This document shows, piece by piece, positions 59,305 to 64,000 of a stretch of 64,000 bases of DNA. Position numbers and translations under genes: made by a program. The stretch is from Rathayibacter sp. SD072 (GTDB taxonomy: Bacteria > Actinomycetota > Actinomycetes > Actinomycetales > Microbacteriaceae). Every line of letters starts with the position of its first letter. Positions within the stretch are counted from its first letter, which is position 1. The notes beneath the pieces are model-generated. The model made no database searches, was not told where the DNA came from, and worked only from the letters and a program-made list of their open reading frames with translations. Location of the stretch: contig NZ_JADILJ010000004.1 of the NCBI RefSeq assembly GCF_017355185.1, positions 62,001 to 126,000 of the forward strand, written 5' to 3'.

Positions 59305-60650
59305 CGCCCTGCGCGCTCGCCGGCGAGGGGGACGGGATCGGCCGCCAGGGCCTCCTCCGCCTCGTTCGCGGGCTGCTTCGTCAGCACGGCGAGGGCGACG
59401 AGCAGGAGCCAGCCGCTCTCGATCAGCACACGGCTCTCGGCCAGCGACTGCGCGAGCAGGGCGACGACGATCAGGAGCGGAGCGAGGGTGAGGGCGGAGT
59501 AGGGGAGCGCGGCGACGGCGCTGCGGCGGGGCCGGTCGACGGCGCGGAACCAGGAGCGCCAGAGCGTCGAGACGACGAGGGCCGTGAAGAGCACGAGACC
59601 GACGGCGCCCAGCTGGAACCAGACGTCGAGCGCGGCGTTGTGGGCCTGCAGGTAGAGGACGCCCTTGCGCTCGGCGAGCGTGTCGAACGGCGCGGCCCAG
59701 GGCGCCCAGTAGCTGACCCAGCCCCAGCCGAGCACCGGGCGCTCGGCGGCGAGGGCCGCGACCGCGCTCCAGATGTCGAGGCGGCCGGTCGCGTCCTCGC
59801 TCTTGCCCAGGAGGGCGAGGAGCGCGCCACGGCCCGCGAGCAGACCGACGACGAGCACCGCTCCGACTGCCGCTGCGGTGAGGTACACCGGCCGGCGCCG
59901 GTCCTCGCCGCGGCGGCGGGCCCACAGCGCGAAGGCCGCGGCGAGGGCGACGGCGACGGCGCAGAGCAGCACGGTCGACGAGCGGGTGAGCAGCAGGGTC
60001 GCGGCGAAGACCAGCGCCCAGACTACGCCCCAGCGCCGCCGAACGGTTCGCGCTGCGAGCTCGAGGAGCACCACGACCAGGCCGAGCAGGGCCGCGAACC
60101 CCAGCAGATTGCGGTTGCCCACGATCCCCTGGATCGGTTCGCCCGTGAACAGGGCGGCCTGCGACCAGTAGAAGGCGTCCGGGATCCGGCCGCTCGCCGG
60201 GAGGTCGATGACGAGGGGGAGCACGCTCTGCCGCACGACGAGGGCGATCACCAGCTCGAAGAGGAGGGAGAGGCCGACCGTGATCCGCAGGGCTCGCCCG
60301 AGCGCGGTGACGAAGGCGCCGGTGCCGAGCAGGAGCCCGAGGGCGACGCCTCCGAAGGTCGTGGCGAGCTGGGCGGTCACACCGATCGCGCTCGCACCGG
60401 GGTACGCGGACCAGAGCAGCGACAGGACGACGAGGCACAGGAACGCGAGGAGCGACTTGGGCGTGCGGCTCCAGAGCAGCCTCGGCCGCTCGCGCACGAC
60501 GACGACGACGACCGCGACGAGGAGAGCGCCGACGACGAGGCCCCAGCCCCACCACCCGGCCAGGTTCCGCAGGGCCTGCCCGGAGATCAGGACCGTCAGC
60601 ACGGCGACCGCGAGCACCCGGGGAGCGGAGGGCGCGGCACGACGGATCAT
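59301..60650 (-). CDS. O-antigen ligase/polymerase-like membrane protein 2
   Basis: A 449-residue relative of the neighbouring protein with about 11 membrane segments. The shared loop block is LAAERPVLGWGWVSYWAPWA and LQAHNAALDVWFQLGAVGLV, with the key-type histidine. Both share the segment IQGIVGNRNLLGF (GLVGTRNQLGL in the other). The cytoplasmic tail is acidic. Two adjacent copies suggest separate polymerase and ligase steps, or two glycans. Confidence 0.84.
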   Translation of the reverse strand: MIRRAAPSAPRVLAVAVLTVLISGQALRNLAGWWGWGLVVGALLVAVVVVVVRERPRLLWSRTPKSLLAFLCLVVLSLLWSAYPGASAIGVTAQLATTFGGVALGLLLGTGAFVTALGRALRITVGLSLLFELVIALVVRQSVLPLVIDLPASGRIPDAFYWSQAALFTGEPIQGIVGNRNLLGFAALLGLVVVLLELAARTVRRRWGVVWALVFAATLLLTRSSTVLLCAVAVALAAAFALWARRRGEDRRRPVYLTAAAVGAVLVVGLLAGRGALLALLGKSEDATGRLDIWSAVAALAAERPVLGWGWVSYWAPWAAPFDTLAERKGVLYLQAHNAALDVWFQLGAVGLVLFTALVVSTLWRSWFRAVDRPRRSAVAALPYSALTLAPLLIVVALLAQSLAESRVLIESGWLLLVALAVLTKQPANEAEEALAADPVPLAGERAGR

Positions 60651-60686
60651 GGCGATCAGTCTAGAGAGGGGCCGCGCAACTGCGGA

Positions 60687-61874
60687 TCAGACGAACGCCG
60701 CCGTCCCGGTGATGGCGCGGCCGACGATGAGAGTGTTCATCTCGCGGGTGCCCTCGTAGGAGTAGAGCGCCTCCGCGTCGGCGAAGAAGCGGGCGACTCC
60801 GTAGTCGAGGACGATGCCGTTGCCGCCCATCACCTCGCGGCACCAGGCGACCGTCTCCCGCATCCGCGCCGTCGTGTAGGCCTTGGCGAGGGCGGAGTGC
60901 TCGTCGCGCTGCTCGCCCGCGTCGAGCATCTCGGACACCCGCGTCGCCAGAGCGATGCTGGCGGTGATGTTGCCGATGCTCTTGACGAGCAGGTCCTGCA
61001 CGAGCTGGTGGCCGACCAGCGGCTTGCCGAACTGGACGCGCTCGCGGGCGTAGCGCAGTGCCGCGTCGTAGGCGCCGATCGCGACTCCGATCGCCTGCCA
61101 CGCCACCTCGGCGCGCGTCAGGCGCAGCACCTTCGCGGTGTCGCGGAACGAGTTCGCGTTCTGCAGGCGGAGCGACTCCGGGACCCGCACGCCCTCGAGC
61201 ACGATGTCGGCGTTCTGGATCGTGCGCAGGCTCTGCTTGCGGGCGATCGCGGTGGCACGGTAGCCCGGCGTCGAGGTCGGGACCAGGAACCCCTTCACCT
61301 GCTGATCGGCGACGTCCTTGGCCCAGATCACGGTGATGTCGCTGAACGTCGCGTTGCCGATCCAGCGCTTCTCCCCGTCGAGGACCCACTCGTCGCCCTC
61401 CCGCCGCGCCGTCGTCCGCAGGCCCTGAGCGGAGTCGGAGCCGGACTGCGGCTCGGTCAGCCCGAAGGCTCCGATCACCTCGCCCGACGCGAGCTTCGGC
61501 AGCCATTCCGCGCGCTGCTCGTCCGAGCCCGTCACCTGGACCGTGCCCATCACGAGCCCGTTCTGCACGCCGACGTAGGTCGCGATGCCCGCGTCGACCC
61601 GACCGAACTCCAGCGCCACCCAGCCGCGGAAGACCGCGGAGTTCTCGATCGCCCGGGTGCCGGGCCACGACAGTCCGATCGCGCCGGTGGCGTGGATGCC
61701 GGGCACCAGGTGGCGGGGGAACTCGGCGCGCTCCCAGTAGTCGTCGGCGATCGGGCGCACCTGCTCCTCGAGGAAGGAGCGCATGCCCGCGAGGAGCTCC
61801 TTCTCGGCGGGGGAGAGGCTCCCCGCGAACCCGTAGAAGTCGGCGGCCAACGTCTCGAAGATCGTGCTGTCCAT
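60687..61874 (-). CDS. Acyl-CoA dehydrogenase (glutaryl-CoA dehydrogenase-like)
   Basis: This 395-residue FAD enzyme introduces a double bond into an acyl-CoA thioester. FGLTEPQSGSDSAQGLRTTA and WVLDGEKRWIGNATFSD are middle-domain blocks, and the catalytic Glu is in ALYSYEGTREMNTLIVGRAI near the C-terminus. Overall it is closest to the glutaryl-CoA dehydrogenase subgroup, but I cannot confirm the substrate. The ATG at 61874 has GGAGCAC immediately upstream. It appears unrelated to the neighbouring glycan genes. Confidence 0.92.
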   Translation of the reverse strand: MDSTIFETLAADFYGFAGSLSPAEKELLAGMRSFLEEQVRPIADDYWERAEFPRHLVPGIHATGAIGLSWPGTRAIENSAVFRGWVALEFGRVDAGIATYVGVQNGLVMGTVQVTGSDEQRAEWLPKLASGEVIGAFGLTEPQSGSDSAQGLRTTARREGDEWVLDGEKRWIGNATFSDITVIWAKDVADQQVKGFLVPTSTPGYRATAIARKQSLRTIQNADIVLEGVRVPESLRLQNANSFRDTAKVLRLTRAEVAWQAIGVAIGAYDAALRYARERVQFGKPLVGHQLVQDLLVKSIGNITASIALATRVSEMLDAGEQRDEHSALAKAYTTARMRETVAWCREVMGGNGIVLDYGVARFFADAEALYSYEGTREMNTLIVGRAITGTAAFV

Positions 61875-62034
61875 GTGCTCCGTCGCTCCCTCGCTCGAGC
61901 CGGGCCGCCCCTGTGCTCCAGCGGCGGCGACGCGGCTCCCGCCAGCGTACGAAGACCACGCCGTCGGGGCACGAACCGTGGAGGGGAGCGCCAACCCGGT
62001 GCCCGCGACCAGCGGTCGCCGTTGTGGATCCTGC

Positions 62035-62040
62035 TACCGT
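62035..62040 (+). promoter_or_regulatory. -10-like element for manA
   Basis: TACCGT at 62035-62040 lies 72 bases before the GTG at 62113. The 238-base gap between the divergent genes otherwise shows nothing I can support. Confidence 0.35.
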
Positions 62041-62112
62041 CGCAGCGGAGCGGCCCCGGCAGGGTCCGGACGGCGCGGCTCCCACTGCTCCCCGGACGGA
62101 AAGGCCCGCCCC

Positions 62113-63330
62113 GTGTTCATCCCGATCGGCAACACCCCCCGCGACTACGCCTGGGGCTCCTCCACCGGCATCTCCGACGCGCTCGGCACGCCGGCCTCGG
62201 GCGGCCCGGAGGCGGAGCTGTGGCTCGGTGCACACGCCGGATCGCCGTCGAGGATCCTCGAGCCGGACCGGGTCGGCGCCCGCACCCTCGCCGACTTCAT
62301 CGCCCGGGAGCCCGAGGCGGCGCTCGCCGGAGTGCAGGGCTCGGTCGACCCGGTCTCGGGCGAGCCCCGGCTGCCGTTCCTCCTGAAGATCCTCGCCGCC
62401 GGCGCTCCTCTCTCGCTCCAGGCGCACCCCTCGGCCGAGACCGCGCAGCGCCGTTTCGTCGAGGAGGACGAGGCGGGCATCGCGCGCGACGCCGCGGACC
62501 GCAACTACAAGGACCCGTTCCACAAGCCCGAGCTGATCTACGCGCTGAGCGGGAGCTTCGACGCTCTGTGCGGCTTCCGCGATCCCGAGAGCACGCGCTC
62601 GCTGCTCGCGGAGCTCGCCGCCCGTCTGCCGGGCGCCGGCGCCGACGCGATCCGCGCGTTCGCCGCGACCCTCGACGGCGAGGCCGAGCAGGTCCTCCGC
62701 GGCGCCGTGTCCTGGCTCCTCGCCGACGGCGACCGCGCCGAGGTGGCTGCGCTCGTCGACGCCGTCGTCCGCGCGGCCGACGGCGACGAGCGGCTCGAGC
62801 TCCGCACCGTGGGCGACCTCGCCGACAGCTACCCGGGCGATCCGGGGATCGTCCTCTCGCTCCTGCTGAACCGCGTGCGACTCTCCCACGGCGAGGTGCT
62901 CTACCTCCCCGCGGGCAACATCCACGCGTATCTGCACGGCACGGGGGTCGAGCTGATGGCGGCGTCCGACAACGTGCTGCGGGGCGGGCTCACCCCCAAG
63001 CACATCGACGTGCCCGAGCTCCTGGACGTGCTCGAGTTCTCGCCGCTGCCGGTGCCCTACCTCGCCGCCGAGGACGCCGCTCCCGGACTCCGGATCTACC
63101 GCCCCGACGTGCCGGACTTCGTGCTCGCCGTCATCGAGCCCGTCTCGGAAGCCGCCGTCGAGCTGGCCCTCACCGGGCCGGCCATCGCGATCGCGACCTC
63201 GGGCGGCTTCCTGCTGCGCGGGGCGGAGGGGGAGGCGCGCGTCGAGCGCGGCGCCAGCGTCTTCGTCACTCCGTCCGAGGGCGGCCTCTCGGCGACCGGC
63301 ACGGGCACGCTCTTCGTCGCGACGCTGTAG
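62113..63330 (+). CDS. manA: Mannose-6-phosphate isomerase
   Basis: This 405-residue type I zinc enzyme interconverts fructose 6-phosphate and mannose 6-phosphate, the entry to GDP-mannose. SLQAHPSAETAQ holds zinc ligands, KDPFHKPELIYAL and LPAGNIHAYLHGTGVELMAA hold further ligands and the active site. The GTG at 62113 has GGAAAGG eight bases upstream. Together with gmd and the polyprenyl-phosphate synthase it fits mannose and D-rhamnose use in the surface glycan. Confidence 0.93.
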   Translation: MFIPIGNTPRDYAWGSSTGISDALGTPASGGPEAELWLGAHAGSPSRILEPDRVGARTLADFIAREPEAALAGVQGSVDPVSGEPRLPFLLKILAAGAPLSLQAHPSAETAQRRFVEEDEAGIARDAADRNYKDPFHKPELIYALSGSFDALCGFRDPESTRSLLAELAARLPGAGADAIRAFAATLDGEAEQVLRGAVSWLLADGDRAEVAALVDAVVRAADGDERLELRTVGDLADSYPGDPGIVLSLLLNRVRLSHGEVLYLPAGNIHAYLHGTGVELMAASDNVLRGGLTPKHIDVPELLDVLEFSPLPVPYLAAEDAAPGLRIYRPDVPDFVLAVIEPVSEAAVELALTGPAIAIATSGGFLLRGAEGEARVERGASVFVTPSEGGLSATGTGTLFVATL

Positions 63331-63357
63331 GACGCGCGACCCCGGCGGCGGCGCGCG

Positions 63358-64000
63358 TCAGGACGCCGCGGCGCAGGCGAAGGTCCGCCGGTACGCGGCC
63401 GGCGTCGTCTGCAGCACCCGCACGAAGTGGTGCCGCATGACGGCGGCGGTGCCGAAGCCGACGCGTCCGGCGATGGTCTCGAGGGTCAGGTCCGACTCCT
63501 CGAGCAGCTGCTGGGCGCGCAGGAGCCGCTGCCGGTTGAGCCAGGCGAGCGGAGTCGTGCCGAGGTCGGCGCGGAACCGCCGTGCGAAGGTCCGGGGCGA
63601 CATCAGTGCCCGCCGGGCGAGCGTCTCGACCGAGAGCTCCTGGTCGAGGTTGTCGAGCATCCACTCCGTGACCTCGGCGAAGGAGTCGGCCCGCACCTCG
63701 GGGACGGGGGTGCGGATGTACTGGGCCTGCCCTCCGTGGCGCTGCGGCGGCACGACCATGCGCCGCGCCACGACGTTCGCGGCGGCGGCTCCGCACTCCT
63801 CCCGGACGATGTGCAGGCACGCGTCGATGCCCGCGGCCGTGCCGGCACTGGTGACGATCCGCCCCTCCTGCACGAAGAGGACGTCGGGATCGACCCGGAC
63901 CGCGGGGAAGCGCTCGGCGAGCTCCTGCGCGTGCATCCAGTGGGTCGTCGCACGCCGGCCGTCGAGCAGTCCCGCCTGGGCGAGCACGAACGCCCCGCTG
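63358..64000 (-). CDS. GlxA/AraC-family regulator, cut by the window end
   Basis: At least 213 residues, with the N-terminus beyond 64000. The visible N-terminal part is the end of a DJ-1/PfpI-like ligand domain: SGAFVLAQAGLLDGRRATTHW and VQEGRIVTSAGTAAGIDACL. The C-terminal AraC helix-turn-helix pair (about 110 residues, LARRALMSPRTFARRFRADL and IAGRVGFGTAAVMRHHF) ends the protein. It probably acts as a transcriptional activator whose signal is unknown. It converges with manA. Confidence 0.9.
   Translation of the reverse strand, partial: SGAFVLAQAGLLDGRRATTHWMHAQELAERFPAVRVDPDVLFVQEGRIVTSAGTAAGIDACLHIVREECGAAAANVVARRMVVPPQRHGGQAQYIRTPVPEVRADSFAEVTEWMLDNLDQELSVETLARRALMSPRTFARRFRADLGTTPLAWLNRQRLLRAQQLLEESDLTLETIAGRVGFGTAAVMRHHFVRVLQTTPAAYRRTFACAAAS

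Noticed and set aside
59640-63440. 1266-codon plus-strand open frame
   Set aside because: It crosses the O-antigen-ligase and acyl-CoA dehydrogenase genes in antisense and changes composition between them; no domain is visible.

Overview
The window is very GC-rich, almost fully coding DNA. Its codon use is dominated by C- or G-ending codons, it has many GTG and TTG starts, and many genes join through 4-base GTGA or ATGA overlaps. These traits, an acyl-CoA carboxylase set with an epsilon-like subunit, GAF-ANTAR regulators, and rhamnose or mannose surface-glycan genes without mycolate or arabinogalactan neighbours, suggest an actinobacterium of the Microbacteriaceae type (Rathayibacter or Clavibacter-like). 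That assignment is an inference from gene content. I saw no tRNA, rRNA, CRISPR array, transposase or phage gene.

Region 1 (1-14,700) is a nucleoside uptake and breakdown island. It holds a BMP-type ABC importer (lipoprotein, ATPase, two permeases), cytidine deaminase, thymidine phosphorylase, nucleoside hydrolase, adenosine deaminase, a PTS IIA-IIB pair with no IIC in the window, a phosphosugar mutase coupled to purine nucleoside phosphorylase, and a cysteine-less LpdA-type flavoprotein. Two intergenic stretches (10,329-10,643 and 14,688-15,262) carry palindromic repeat elements, and a perfect 30-bp inverted repeat spans the lpdA stop codon.

Region 2 (15,260-29,870) holds acyl-CoA carboxylase genes in scattered order: biotin carboxylase/BCCP, maf, an epsilon-like small subunit, the beta subunit and biotin ligase. 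Interposed are an RNA methyltransferase, a three-gene two-component cluster (LuxR-type regulator, histidine kinase, kinase-like membrane protein lacking an ATPase domain), a large lysyl-phosphatidylglycerol synthase-like membrane protein with a rhomboid-like front end, and two GAF-ANTAR proteins.

Region 3 (29,870-60,650) begins with a PH-domain protein's downstream neighbours purK and purE, then a LytR-CpsA-Psr ligase, and continues as a large surface-polysaccharide locus. It contains dTDP-L-rhamnose genes rmlD, rmlC and rmlA (no rmlB), a GDP-mannose dehydratase/reductase pair, eight glycosyltransferases, GtrA and UbiA-type polyprenyl-phosphate proteins, three large GT-C-like membrane proteins, a flippase, a Wzm/Wzt-type ABC exporter and two tandem O-antigen-ligase-like proteins. 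These genes could make nucleotide sugars, assemble glycans on polyprenyl phosphate, export them and attach them to the wall.

Region 4 (60,650-64,000) has an acyl-CoA dehydrogenase, mannose-6-phosphate isomerase (which links central sugar metabolism to GDP-mannose) and an AraC/GlxA-type regulator cut by the window end. A recurring pattern across the window is a TANNNT hexamer 6-8 bases before a start codon, which suggests many leaderless transcripts.
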